Positions 1-8,093 are shown, counted from the stretch's first letter. The stretch: DNA of 31,184 nucleotides from an uncultured Collinsella sp. (GCA_900758475.1 CAAERQ010000008.1:1-31184); one strand, 5' to 3'. The notes: generated from the sequence alone by a model not told the origin. Numbers and translations: made by a program.

Positions 1-23
1 CCGTTTGGGGCGGCACGTTTTTG

Positions 24-117
24 TTATGGGGGATTCATTTGAGCCCCATAGTTGTGTTCACGTTCAGGAACATGGCGCCAATTGCCTTAGCTAAGTTCAC
101 GTTCGGGAACATAGCCG
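24..117. promoter_or_regulatory. Hairpin and two operator-like direct repeats downstream of the kinase gene
   Basis: TATGGGG (25-31) is complementary to CCCCATA (44-50), giving a 7-bp hairpin with a 12-nt loop. Two near-identical sites follow at about 57-76 and 94-113: GTTCACGTTCRGGAACATRG. Each has a GTTC/GAAC inverted repeat, and they lie about 37 bp apart. They sit past the 3' end of a Bce-type sensor kinase, where the target ABC transporter genes of such systems are often found, so they could be regulator boxes for a gene to the left. The repeats are seen directly; the regulatory role is inferred. Confidence 0.35.
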
Positions 118-139
118 TCCGTGCCGCAAGACGGCCCGC

Positions 140-1183
140 CTACTCAAAGTATTGGAACTTGTTGGTTGAGAAGGCAAACGTGACGACAAAGCCTTCACCG
201 GGCTCGGATGCTGCGGTGACGTCGATGCCCATCTTGGAGCACAGGCGCGCCACCAGGTAGAGGCCGATGCCTGTTGCGCGCTTGGTGGTGCGACCGTTGT
301 CGCCGGTGAAGCCCTTCTCGAACACGCGGGGCAGGTCGGCCGCGCTTACGCCGCAGCCATTGTCGGCGACGGTAAGCTCGATGCGCTCGCTTGCCAGACC
401 CTCGTCCAGCAACGCACCCGAAAACACGATCTTTGCGCCGTCCTCACGCGCATATTTAATGCTGTTCTGAATGAGCTGGCCCAGAATAAACTCGAGCCAC
501 TTCTCGTCGGTAAAGACCTCAAAGTCGAGGTTCTCGCACACCGGCGCCACGTGCGCCGCGATGAGCTCGCGCGCGTTGGCTTTAATCGCGCCCGTCACCA
601 AGGTCTTGAGATCCCAGCGGCGAATCAGGTAGTCGCGCTCCACGACTTCCGAGCGCGCGTAGTACAGCGCCCGGTCGATATAGCGCTCCACGCGAGCCAG
701 CTCGCGACCCAGGTCATCCACACGCGACAGGTCGTCTTCGCTGCCATCCAGGTTTTCCAAAATCAGATGGGCCGCCGCCAGGGGCAGCTTGGCCTCGTGG
801 ACCCAGCTCTCGATATAGTCGCGATAGTCATCGGTCTGACGCCGGCCTTCCGCCACTTCATCGCATGCCGCCTTGCCCACCCGGCGCAAGACCTCGTATT
901 CGAGCTCGCCCTCGGCATAGGTCGGGCATTGCACCATCTCCTGCACCCATGCGGGACTCTCGAGCTCCTCTGCCGCGCGCTCCAACTGACGCAGAAAACG
1001 GCGACGGCGAGCGTACTCGATCACGATGCCGAGCATACCAAAGATGAAGGACACGCCAACCGCCACGACAACGATAGAAACGGGTGCGCCGGCGACCGTC
1101 AGCACAAAGCAGCTCAGCAGCACGCCGCACGTCCACACGGCGACGGGAAGCAGTGCATCTTTAAAGAACTTGCCAAACGACAT
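140..1183 (-). CDS. Sensor histidine kinase, intramembrane-sensing BceS type
   Basis: Membrane histidine kinase that should phosphorylate the regulator encoded just upstream (gap 9 nt). Two hydrophobic segments (about residues 10-31 and 34-56) are joined by a very short turn, leaving almost no extracellular sensor. This is typical of kinases that sense through a partner ABC transporter, such as BceS or GraS. The phospho-acceptor motif SWVHEAKLP puts His at residue 129. The ATPase domain has its N box around N240, a G1 box DNGCG (274-278) and a G2 box GIGLYL (305-310). At 347 residues it is normal length for the family. Cognate stress, for example cell-wall-active peptides, is inferred from the family only; no transporter lies in the window, although one could lie to the left. 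Confidence 0.93.
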   Translation of the reverse strand: MSFGKFFKDALLPVAVWTCGVLLSCFVLTVAGAPVSIVVVAVGVSFIFGMLGIVIEYARRRRFLRQLERAAEELESPAWVQEMVQCPTYAEGELEYEVLRRVGKAACDEVAEGRRQTDDYRDYIESWVHEAKLPLAAAHLILENLDGSEDDLSRVDDLGRELARVERYIDRALYYARSEVVERDYLIRRWDLKTLVTGAIKANARELIAAHVAPVCENLDFEVFTDEKWLEFILGQLIQNSIKYAREDGAKIVFSGALLDEGLASERIELTVADNGCGVSAADLPRVFEKGFTGDNGRTTKRATGIGLYLVARLCSKMGIDVTAASEPGEGFVVTFAFSTNKFQYFE

Positions 1184-1192
1184 AGCCGGCCC

Positions 1193-1864
1193 CTAGACCG
1201 AATAGCCTTGGCCGCGATGCGTGGTCAAATACCCCTTGATGCCGATTTTTTCGAGCGTGGTGCGCAGGCGGTTGATGTTGACGGTGAGCGTATTGTCGTC
1301 CACGAAGGCGTCGGAGTCCCACAGGTCCTGCATGATGGCCGAGCGCGAGACGATCTTGCCCGCACGGCTCAGAAGCAGCGAGAGGATGTGCAGCTCGTTT
1401 TTGGTGAGCTCGGTACTGGTGCCGGATGCCGTATTGGTGACCATGGAGCGAGCGAGATCGAGCTCCAGGCCCTTGTGGACAAGTGTGCTGCGCTCGCCCG
1501 CCGCCGCGGTGCGACGCAGCAAGGCATTGATGCGCGCCACGAGCACGCGCGCGCTATAGGGCTTGGGAACAAAGTCGTCCGCGCCGAGCGTCATGGCCAT
1601 GACCTCGTCGATCTCGGTCGCGCGCGACGTGAGGACGATGATGGGAACCTCGGATTCGCGGCGAACCTCATGGCAGATATGCTGGCCGTCCTTGACGGGA
1701 AGCGTGAGGTCGAGCAGCACCAGGTCGGGCGCGGCGGCGAGAATATCGCGCGAGACATGCTCAAACGATTCGCAGGCCTCGACCTCAAAACCGGCACGGG
1801 CAAGGATGTCGGCAAGCTCGCGACGAATGGGCTCGTCGTCCTCAACGATATAGATTAGCGCCAT
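1193..1864 (-). CDS. Response regulator, OmpR/PhoB family (BceR-like)
   Basis: DNA-binding response regulator of 223 residues. The receiver domain (1-~115) has the acidic pocket E8, D9, D10, the phospho-acceptor D52 in LLDLTLP, and a conserved Lys in the VPKPY motif near residue 101. A C-terminal winged helix (~125-223) ends in RGQGYSV, typical of OmpR-type regulators. A ribosome site GAGGGGG precedes the ATG. The kinase gene follows after 9 nt, so the two are co-transcribed. A weak -10-like CATAAT on the minus strand near 1897-1902 could be the promoter. Target genes cannot be read from this window. Confidence 0.94.
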   Translation of the reverse strand: MALIYIVEDDEPIRRELADILARAGFEVEACESFEHVSRDILAAAPDLVLLDLTLPVKDGQHICHEVRRESEVPIIVLTSRATEIDEVMAMTLGADDFVPKPYSARVLVARINALLRRTAAAGERSTLVHKGLELDLARSMVTNTASGTSTELTKNELHILSLLLSRAGKIVSRSAIMQDLWDSDAFVDDNTLTVNINRLRTTLEKIGIKGYLTTHRGQGYSV

Positions 1865-1993
1865 GGATTCCGCCCCCCTCTTGGTTGTCTTGCCCCATTA
1901 TGACCGCGGATCCGCAGATACGCGCCTCACGCGGCACCAAAGTGACAGAACTGTTCGCGAGTGGCAGAGGCTTGCCTCTCGCTCGCGACGAGC

Positions 1994-2023
1994 ACGGGAA
2001 TTAAATGAGTTTTTAATCCCCGT
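1994..2023. terminator. Hairpin between the hypothetical gene and the two-component operon
   Basis: ACGGGAATTAAA (1994-2005) pairs with TTTAATCCCCGT (2012-2023) around a 6-nt loop, with one mismatch. It lies 15 bp past the stop of the gene at 2038-2760 and could end that transcript. No separate T-run follows, so its efficiency is uncertain. Confidence 0.45.
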
Positions 2024-2037
2024 CCCAGAAACATCAT

Positions 2038-2760
2038 TTAGCGGCGGGCACGGAGCTTTTCGTAGCCTTCGGCGAAGAAGGCGACCGTGGCGGCGTCGGA
2101 GTCGGCGGCGTCGGAGTCGGCGGCGTCGGAGTCGGCGGCGGCAACCACACCGTGCTCGTCGCTCACCAGAAACAGCGCACCCTTGAGCTGCGCGGGAATG
2201 TCTACGCGCGTGACCGGGATGCCCTTGGTCTGGGCCAGCTGCTCGATGAGTGTCGCCGTGCCGCACAGGCACTCGTCCGCTGGCGCCACAAAGGCAAGCT
2301 CGCCGTTGTTGACGGCGGCGAGCAACTCGGGCGCCACGCCGGTCTCGTCGGCCTCGGAGCGGGCCTCGGCGGAACGGGCACGCAGCGCCTTGGCCGACGT
2401 ATCGGCGAGCGGCTCGTATTCCCCCACCGTCATGGCGGCGTTGCCGTTGATGTCGATCACCAGCATGAGTACGCCGTCGTGCGCAGTGTAATCGCCCTCG
2501 GCAAGCGACCACTCAACGTGCTGTTTGGCCCAGCTGAGCATGTTATGGGTAAGCGGCTCGCCCTGCACCAGGCGCTCGGACAGTGCGCGAATGTGGCGGT
2601 TGAGCATGGGCACCTTTTTATTGGACATGCGCCAACGACAGATGAGCGCGGGCTTGTCGAGCGTGAACTTCTCGACCGCCTCCTGATTGGCGCAAAAGTC
2701 CTCGTACGCACGCTGATCCTCGGCATTGCCAAACAGCTCGGCATCATCCACAACGGTCAT
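2038..2760 (-). CDS. Hypothetical protein with a C-terminal Asp/Ala tandem repeat
   Basis: Soluble acidic protein of 240 residues whose family I do not recognise. The ATG at 2758-2760 is preferred because AAAGG lies 6 nt upstream; a TTG two codons earlier is also possible. It has no signal peptide or membrane helix. The N-terminal half carries a basic, aromatic stretch (RWRMSNKK) and the middle a hydrophobic strand (VLMLVIDIN). Near the C-terminus three tandem copies of a five-residue Ser/Asp/Ala unit come from three exact 15-bp DNA repeats (2090-2134). The gene has its own promoter-like TATAAC just after the purH-side terminator, so it appears monocistronic. The function is unknown. Confidence 0.75.
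   Translation of the reverse strand: MTVVDDAELFGNAEDQRAYEDFCANQEAVEKFTLDKPALICRWRMSNKKVPMLNRHIRALSERLVQGEPLTHNMLSWAKQHVEWSLAEGDYTAHDGVLMLVIDINGNAAMTVGEYEPLADTSAKALRARSAEARSEADETGVAPELLAAVNNGELAFVAPADECLCGTATLIEQLAQTKGIPVTRVDIPAQLKGALFLVSDEHGVVAAADSDAADSDAADSDAATVAFFAEGYEKLRARR
2090..2134. repeat. Coding 15-bp tandem repeat, three exact copies
   Basis: The 15-bp unit GCGGCGTCGGAGTCG occurs three times in perfect tandem (2090-2104, 2105-2119, 2120-2134), followed by a partial unit. It is in frame with the hypothetical gene, so copy-number change would lengthen or shorten the protein by five residues per unit without a frameshift. Confidence 0.9.
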
Positions 2761-2792
2761 ATCCAACCTTTCTCAAAAACATACACCGCACC

Positions 2793-2798
2793 GTTATA
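2793..2798 (-). promoter_or_regulatory. Candidate -10 element for the hypothetical gene
   Basis: Minus-strand TATAAC lies 33 nt upstream of the ATG at 2760 and just downstream of a strong terminator. A good -35 element is not obvious, because the terminator stem and T-run occupy that position. Confidence 0.4.
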
Positions 2799-2801
2799 CC
2801 C

Positions 2802-2835
2802 AAAAAAGCCGCCCGCACCAACCGGCACGGACGGC
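2802..2835 (-). terminator. Rho-independent terminator (minus strand)
   Basis: On the minus strand a 12-bp stem, fully paired if G-U pairs are allowed, closes a GGTT tetraloop and is followed directly by TTTTTT. The arms lie at 2808-2819 and 2824-2835. It should stop transcription leaving purH before the hypothetical gene. Confidence 0.85.
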
Positions 2836-2889
2836 AATAGATAGCTTTAGTTCGGGTCGAGCCAATACCACTGGTGGAGCACAAGTCAG

Positions 2890-2995
2890 CGAGCCGGCAC
2901 CAAGTGCCTCAGGTCGCCGTGAAAGAGGAGCGACACGTACTTCTGTACGCGAGCGACGGTTTGAGCGGCGAGATGAGGTGCTTGGGGCCGGCGCA
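2890..2995. repeat. Large fold-back structure downstream of purH
   Basis: The segment starting at GCCGGCACCAAG (about 2892) is complementary over some 27 bases to the segment ending in CTTGGGGCCGGC (about 2993), with several G-U pairs and few mismatches. The middle holds a smaller GTAC-TTCT-GTAC hairpin. No reading frame is convincing. It may be a structured RNA in the purH 3' untranslated region or a non-autonomous fold-back element. Confidence 0.6.
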
Positions 2996-3005
2996 GCGTC
3001 GAGCA

Positions 3006-3033
3006 GTTACGCGGTTTGGTAAAACCGCGTAAC
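3006..3033. terminator. Perfect 12-bp hairpin just after purH
   Basis: GTTACGCGGTTT (3006-3017) pairs perfectly with AAACCGCGTAAC (3022-3033) around a GGTA loop, 4 bp past the purH stop codon. No T-run follows on the minus strand, so it may protect the 3' end or act as a weak terminator upstream of the strong one at 2802-2835. Confidence 0.6.
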
Positions 3034-3037
3034 GATA

Positions 3038-4645
3038 TTAGTGACGGAAATGCCTGGCTCCGGTGAACACCATCGCGATGCCATGCTCATTGCAGGCCTG
3101 GATGCTCTCGTCGTCGCGCTTGGAGCCGCCGGGCTGAATGATGCAGGTCACGCCGTGCGCGGCAAGCACGTCGACGTTGTCGCGGAACGGGAAGAACGCG
3201 TCGCTTGCACAGGCAAAGCCGCCCTTCTCCACGCCCTCGCGCTCGCAGAAGTCCTCGGCGCGTTCGCAGGCCAGCAGTGCGGAGTCAACGCGGTTGGGCT
3301 GACCCGGACCCATGCCAATGCCGGCCTTGCCCTTGGAGACCAGGATGGCGTTGGACTTGACGCCCTTGCAGACCTTCCAGGCAAACTCGAGCTCGGCCAT
3401 CTCGGCGTCGGTGGGCTTGCGGTCGGTGGGGAACGTAAAGGTCGCGGGGTCCTCGGTCACGTGGTCGACTTCCTGCACCAGCATGCCGCCGTCGACGGAG
3501 CGCAGCTCCACCTGGGCGCCGTGGTCCACGCCGCCGGTAGCCAACACGCGCAGGTTGGGGCGCTTGGCCATGCGCTCGAGCGCCTCGTCGGTGTAGCTCG
3601 GGGCGATGATGACCTCGACGAACTGCTTGTTCTGATCGGCAAAGTGCTCAACCAGCTCAAAGGGAACCTCGCGGTTGCAGGCGATGATGCCGCCAAAGGC
3701 GCTCTTGGGATCGCAGGCGAAGGCGCGATCGTAGGCGGCCGTGATGTCCTCGGCAACGGCGGAACCGCAGGGGTTTTGGTGCTTGAGGATCACGCAGGCC
3801 GGCTCGTCGAACTCGCGGACCAGGTTCCAGGCGGCGTCGGCATCCAGATAGTTGTTGTAGCTGAGCGGCTTGCCCTGGATCTGCTCGGAGCCCACGAGCG
3901 GGAACTGCGAGCTCGCGGTGTTCTCGCAGCCCTCGGCAAAGCGATAGACCGTGGCCTTCTGCTGCGGGTTCTCGCCATAGCGCAGGTCGTCGACCTTCTC
4001 CAGCGAAATCTCGAGCTTGGCAGAGGTGTCCGCCACGTCGCTTGCCTGGGCGGCAAGCCAACGGGAGATAGCCGTGTCGTAGGCGGCGGTGGTCTGGTAG
4101 ACCTTCACCTGCAGGCGACGACGGGTGGAAAGCGTGGTGCAGCCACCGGTCTCGTGCATCTCGGCCAGGACGGCATCATAGTCGGCCGGGTCGGAGATGA
4201 CGGTAACGCTCGCGGCGTTCTTGGCAGCAGAGCGCAGCATGGAGGGGCCACCGATGTCGATGTGCTCGATAGCGTCCGCGAAGGTGACCTCGGGGTTGGC
4301 AACGGTCTTCTCGAACTCGTACAGGTTGACGACGACCAGGTCGATCAGCTTAATGCCGTGCTGAGCCGCCTCCTGCATGTGCTGCTCGGAATCGCGGCGG
4401 GCCAGCAGCGCGCCATGAACCTTGGGGTGCAGGGTCTTAACGCGGCCGTCCATCATCTCGGGATAGCCCGTGAACTCCTCGATGGGGGTTACGGGAATGC
4501 CCGCGTCCTCGATGGCACGAGCCGTGCCGCCCGTAGAGATGATCTCGACGCCAAAGTCGTCAACCAGCGTCCGTGCGAAATCGACGACGCCCGTCTTATC
4601 GGTAACCGAGATCAACGCGCGTGCGATCTTCACATCAGATCCCAT
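3038..4645 (-). CDS. purH: Bifunctional AICAR formyltransferase / IMP cyclohydrolase
   Basis: Catalyses the last two steps of purine synthesis: formylation of AICAR using 10-formyl-THF, then ring closure to IMP. At 535 residues it matches the usual PurH length. The N-terminal MGS-like cyclohydrolase domain (~1-200) begins with ALISVTDKTG and includes the GGPSMLRSAAKN motif. The C-terminal transformylase domain contains RYGENPQQ, KHQNPCGSAV, the FFPFRDN segment and the IIQPGGSKRDD motif near the end. A strong ribosome site AGGAGG precedes the ATG. The gene stands alone, with no other pur genes in the window. An ATTGAA/TTCAAT inverted repeat lies about 75 bp upstream. Confidence 0.98.
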   Translation of the reverse strand: MGSDVKIARALISVTDKTGVVDFARTLVDDFGVEIISTGGTARAIEDAGIPVTPIEEFTGYPEMMDGRVKTLHPKVHGALLARRDSEQHMQEAAQHGIKLIDLVVVNLYEFEKTVANPEVTFADAIEHIDIGGPSMLRSAAKNAASVTVISDPADYDAVLAEMHETGGCTTLSTRRRLQVKVYQTTAAYDTAISRWLAAQASDVADTSAKLEISLEKVDDLRYGENPQQKATVYRFAEGCENTASSQFPLVGSEQIQGKPLSYNNYLDADAAWNLVREFDEPACVILKHQNPCGSAVAEDITAAYDRAFACDPKSAFGGIIACNREVPFELVEHFADQNKQFVEVIIAPSYTDEALERMAKRPNLRVLATGGVDHGAQVELRSVDGGMLVQEVDHVTEDPATFTFPTDRKPTDAEMAELEFAWKVCKGVKSNAILVSKGKAGIGMGPGQPNRVDSALLACERAEDFCEREGVEKGGFACASDAFFPFRDNVDVLAAHGVTCIIQPGGSKRDDESIQACNEHGIAMVFTGARHFRH

Positions 4646-4720
4646 GCAGTCCTCCTGTCTGGTACGCCGCCGTGCTCTGTGAGTCGGTGATACGTCGATC
4701 TGCAGCGCTCGCGCAGCGGC

Positions 4721-4740
4721 ATTGAAAATACTGATTCAAT
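4721..4740. promoter_or_regulatory. Inverted repeat upstream of purH (possible operator)
   Basis: ATTGAA (4721-4726) and TTCAAT (4735-4740) form a 6-bp dyad with an 8-bp spacer. Next to it the motif GCGCATCGA occurs twice in tandem (about 4745-4760). Both lie in the 277-bp divergent region between purH and the acetyltransferase gene. They do not resemble the purine operators I know; control of either gene is a guess. Confidence 0.3.
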
Positions 4741-4922
4741 GTAGCGCATCGAGCGCATCGATGCACCCCGCAACGGGCGCATGTGCAGAAAAAGTTTGCG
4801 AGCGGAGGGGATGGGCATGGCACCGGGCACGGTGAGTTCATGGAACACAGGGGCACCATAATTAGATGCCAATGGCGTGGTAGAACTGTGCTCGATATGC
4901 ATCCGCAAAAGAAAGAGGCACC

Positions 4923-5564
4923 ATGGTCTCGCGGGTTCTCTACCGACCGTTTGATACCGAAGACTTCGACGCCATCGCGCTGATTCTGCAGCAGCTTTGG
5001 CATAACAATTCGGATAACGATGAGTACAACCGCCTTGAGGCCGCGTGCGACCTCGCCTATTGCCTTTCGTCGTCGACGTTTTCACAGGTTGCCGTAATCG
5101 ACGGTCAGGCGCGTGGCATTTCGCTCGCGCGTGCGGGACAGAGCTCCGGCGCCACTATCAACGAGCATTGGATGGATACCGAACGCGCGCTGCTATCGCA
5201 GATGCGTGAGCTGGAGCCCGATGCCTGCGCCGAGTACCTCTCGTTTGTGCGCGCAACCATCCGAACCAACAACCGCCTGCTCGAGAGCAGCCCGTTGCCG
5301 CACGACAACGAGGTCACGCTGCTTGCCGTGGATCGCGATGTCCATGGCCTGGGCGTTGGCACGGTTCTGCTCGATGCCGCCGTCTCGCACCTGTCCTCGC
5401 TTGGAGCGACGAGGGCGCACCTGTACACCGACTCCAACTGCTCGTGGAAGTTCTACGAGCTGCACGGCTTTAAGCGCACGGCCACGCACCGCGCCAACCG
5501 CGAAGAGCGCCGTCACGACATGCCGCGCGAAAGCTTCCTCTACGAGCTGGACCTAACCGTCTAG
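4923..5564 (+). CDS. GNAT-family N-acetyltransferase
   Basis: Predicted acetyl-CoA-dependent acetyltransferase of 213 residues. The acetyl-CoA-binding motif A is visible at about residues 131-155, with the signature HGLGVG (141-146) followed by a helix. The motif B region has YTDSNCSWKFYELHGFKR, where the Asn and the FYE-x-x-GF pattern are typical of the fold. The N-terminal ~100 residues are longer than in minimal GNAT proteins and may hold the acceptor-specific part. The ribosome site AAAGAGG lies 6 nt before the ATG. The substrate is unknown. It is transcribed divergently from purH and is followed by a family B repeat beginning 15 bp after the stop codon. Confidence 0.9.
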   Translation: MVSRVLYRPFDTEDFDAIALILQQLWHNNSDNDEYNRLEAACDLAYCLSSSTFSQVAVIDGQARGISLARAGQSSGATINEHWMDTERALLSQMRELEPDACAEYLSFVRATIRTNNRLLESSPLPHDNEVTLLAVDRDVHGLGVGTVLLDAAVSHLSSLGATRAHLYTDSNCSWKFYELHGFKRTATHRANREERRHDMPRESFLYELDLTV

Positions 5565-5579
5565 GTCCAGCAGCCATAC

Positions 5580-5627
5580 CTAGTCGTTGGGGACGTTCTT
5601 AAATGACTAGTCGTTGGGGACAGTCTT
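5580..5627 (+). repeat. Family B repeat, copy 1 (two 27-bp units)
   Basis: Two tandem units of 27-bp period start at 5580 and 5607. Each begins CTAGTCGTTGGGGAC and continues with GTTCTT in the first and AGTCTT in the second. The complete unit core GACTAGTC is itself a palindrome. The copy sits just after the acetyltransferase stop codon. The same array recurs at 8094, 22626 and, inverted, 22917. Confidence 0.9.
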
Positions 5628-5701
5628 GATCAAAACGACCGACGAAGCCCTTCTTGAGGTCGCTATATAGGGGTTCACATATAGCTGTGGTCAAAAAACA
5701 A

Positions 5702-5901
5702 CAAATATGAGTATTGTTACCTTTTTAGTGGCAGCGAAATTCGGCTTTTTCGGGTCTCTTAGACCTCTCGACGCGTTGGATGAACTAACGTATCTCCCCA
5801 AATGTACAATAAAATGGATTTCTAACGAGAAACAGTCTCGTTAGGAGTCCATTTTTTAGTACAAGCAAATGTGACAATCTAGGCAACAGTACTCATATTT
5901 G
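5702..5901. repeat. 200-bp nested fold-back element
   Basis: Outer arms CAAATATGAGTATTGTT (5702-5718) and its complement (5885-5901) match over 17 bp with one wobble. Nested inside is the 20-bp stem at 5811-5855. A 45-codon ATG frame (5707-5844) lies within the element but has no ribosome site. This element and the family B copy fill most of the 465-bp gap between convergent genes; the rest (5902-6029) shows nothing recognisable. It resembles a MITE or fold-back element. No target-site duplication is evident. Confidence 0.65.
5811..5857. terminator. Long stem-loop, likely bidirectional terminator
   Basis: A 20-bp stem (5811-5830 with 5836-5855, two G-U pairs) closes a 5-nt loop and ends in TTTTTT on the plus strand. 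It lies between the convergent acetyltransferase and DUF2207 genes and can serve the former; the minus-strand side also has a short T-rich tail. Confidence 0.75.
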
Positions 5902-6029
5902 GCATTTTTTGCCCACTGTCCCTTGCGCGAAGGTCCGCAGCGGAAAGTATGGCCCGTTTCGATGCACAAAAATGGGATGGATCTTCCCTGGCAACCGCCC
6001 AGAAAGGTCCACCCCAAAGCAAGCGCTCG

Positions 6030-7973
6030 CTAGAACGTTCCGCCGCCGCCTCCGCCGACGCCGCCTCCGCCGCCGCCCGAGAAGCCGCCGCCTCCGCCGC
6101 CGCTCGAGCTATCGGAACTCGAAGCCAGCTCACGGATGCTCTCGTGATACACATCGTTAAATGAATCGAGCGGCGAATCGATACCGTAATGATGGTAGTA
6201 CCACCAGTAGCAGGGGTAATTGTCGTAGAAACCGTCGGCCTCGCGCACCTCGGGAGGAACAGCCTCGGCAAGCTGACGCAGGACTTCCTTCGAAACGCCC
6301 AGCGCCACGCCCATCACCAGAAGTTTATTCCACAGGACCAGATCGCCGGGGACGGCTTCCTTTAGGCGCGTGAAGTCCTCGAGCCAATGCTTAAGCGCCT
6401 TGCAGCGCGCCGCCACCTCGGCGCCCTCCGGCGTAAAGCGGCGGAACGTAAGGCCCACGCCAATACCCACCAGCACAATCGGCACCGAGATAAGCGCGGC
6501 GATAATGTTCACCTGTGCGCCGTCGGTAAAGAAAATGGATCCCATGGGAACAAAGGCGATCAGAATACCGAGAACCAGGCAAAACACCATTGCAACGATG
6601 CCGTCCGAGGCAACGTACTCGCTATCGGCCAGCTTGCCCTTAACGGTGTTCTGATAGTCCTCGAGCTTGTCGCCCACGGGCGTAGCGTGCTGCTTGACGT
6701 AGTGCTGCAGCTCGTCAAACGTGCGCGAACGGTCACCGTTTTCGTCGGGCTTAACGCCGGCAAAGAAAACCTTGAGCACCATGTGGTCAATGCCCTTGGC
6801 CGACTTCCAGCCCGCATCACTCACCGTCACGCGATACGTCTGCTCTTCTTTTTCGCGCCCCAACAGACCCTTCTTGGCCTTGGTCACGGTCGCCTGCTCC
6901 AGCTTGATCACACGGTCGTCAGTGAGCTTCATGAGCGTGGCGATATATGCCTGATCGGGCACCTCGTTCCAGCTCATAAGGGCCGAAAGCACGGCGGGAT
7001 GGTCGGCCGAAGGCACATCGCGGAAATATTCGTCCTGGAAAAGCGGCTTGGGCTTGCGGCGGCGCAGCTTGAGCGCAACGATTGTGCCGGTAAAGGCCAC
7101 CGCCGCGACAACACTTAGCACGGCAAGTGCATTGGCAATCATGCGAGCGTGAGCGCGGCGGGCGTTAGCTTCGTCGGCCCATTCTTTCTCTTCGCTCAGG
7201 ATCGTTGACATGCGCTCCTCACTTGAAGCGGAAAGCCATGGCACCCAGTCGCTGGGGAAGGCGATGCGCGCCTCGGCGAATTCGCCCTGATGCACGCAGG
7301 GAATGGTATAGGTGACCATGGGTTCGTCCGCATCGAGCGACACGTCGCCCGTCAGCGGGCCGTGGCCCCATGCGCGGAAGTTATCGCCCTTGACGGCCGC
7401 CGTCCCGGCAGCAGCATTTGCGAAGTACACTTCCATCTCGACGTCATCGGAATCCGCGGACCAGCCGTCACCCACGAACTTCCAGTAGAGCTCGGCGGTA
7501 TCGGCCCAGTTCATGACCGCACCGGTCATGGTGTAGCTCACGTAATAGATCGCGCTGTCGCCGCTCTCGTGGGGGCTGAAAACCTTGATCTTTACGCCGC
7601 CGTCGGACTGCTCGACCGTATAGACGCCGCTGTCGCCTTTGTTTGCATAGTCGACCCTGTTAAACGCGGCATCGTCTTCCTCGACGCTCAGCACGTCGAC
7701 ACCCGCCGCACCGCCCTGCTGGTTGGTGCCCGCATTGATCTCCCAATACACGCCGTTGATGTCGTCGTCGAAATCAAACTGACGTCCCTCAACAACGGTC
7801 AGCGATCCATCGGCCTCGACCGTGGCACCGATATAGGTTTGGGTCATGGAATAGCCGTCGGCGTGCGCGGCGGCGGGCAGTAGCAACAATGCAAGCGCGA
7901 CGAGTGCGCAGACGGAAGCAAATCGCGCGAATAGGCGACGCTGCCGACAGGTCTTGGCAACGGGGGCGTTCAT
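6030..7973 (-). CDS. DUF2207 domain-containing membrane protein
   Basis: Exported membrane protein of 647 residues. The ATG at 7971-7973 is chosen over upstream codons because it has an AAAGGA ribosome site and directly begins a signal peptide: basic RQRR, a hydrophobic stretch and AHA, with cleavage near residue 38. A large extracytoplasmic domain (~39-275), rich in Asp and aromatics, fits DUF2207. It is followed by a membrane helix (~278-301), a cytoplasmic region and a pair of helices (~458-482 and ~487-510). The C-terminus ends in about 25 residues that are almost all Gly with Phe, a usual DUF2207 ending. The function of the family is unsettled; a cell-envelope role is likely. No partner gene is adjacent. 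Confidence 0.88.
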   Translation of the reverse strand: MNAPVAKTCRQRRLFARFASVCALVALALLLLPAAAHADGYSMTQTYIGATVEADGSLTVVEGRQFDFDDDINGVYWEINAGTNQQGGAAGVDVLSVEEDDAAFNRVDYANKGDSGVYTVEQSDGGVKIKVFSPHESGDSAIYYVSYTMTGAVMNWADTAELYWKFVGDGWSADSDDVEMEVYFANAAAGTAAVKGDNFRAWGHGPLTGDVSLDADEPMVTYTIPCVHQGEFAEARIAFPSDWVPWLSASSEERMSTILSEEKEWADEANARRAHARMIANALAVLSVVAAVAFTGTIVALKLRRRKPKPLFQDEYFRDVPSADHPAVLSALMSWNEVPDQAYIATLMKLTDDRVIKLEQATVTKAKKGLLGREKEEQTYRVTVSDAGWKSAKGIDHMVLKVFFAGVKPDENGDRSRTFDELQHYVKQHATPVGDKLEDYQNTVKGKLADSEYVASDGIVAMVFCLVLGILIAFVPMGSIFFTDGAQVNIIAALISVPIVLVGIGVGLTFRRFTPEGAEVAARCKALKHWLEDFTRLKEAVPGDLVLWNKLLVMGVALGVSKEVLRQLAEAVPPEVREADGFYDNYPCYWWYYHHYGIDSPLDSFNDVYHESIRELASSSDSSSGGGGGGFSGGGGGGVGGGGGGTF

Positions 7974-8093
7974 AGGCACATCCTTTGTCTGTAAAACCAA
8001 CAGCGCCATTGTCCCACGTTTGCGGGCGCACATGACGAATATCTAGGCGACCGGAGCGCCAAACGGGATGAAAGTCACGCCCGCCGCCAGCAG

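Noticed and set aside
3041..4690. Long plus-strand reading frame (549 codons) opposite purH
   Set aside because: It is the antisense shadow of a clear purH gene. Its protein has the repetitive Ala/Gly/Val/His composition expected of GC-rich reverse frames and no family resemblance.
5580..5627. CRISPR array
   Set aside because: The 27-bp units follow each other directly with no variable spacers, copies are scattered in ones to threes, and no cas genes are present.
5707..5844. 45-codon frame inside the 5702-5901 fold-back
   Set aside because: No ribosome site, and the frame ends within a terminator-like stem. Mentioned with the element but not called as a gene.
6030..6120. Possible tandem repeat or misassembly at the Gly-coding end of the DUF2207 gene
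   Set aside because: Runs of Gly codons at the C-terminus are normal for DUF2207 proteins and the frame stays open to a proper stop codon.
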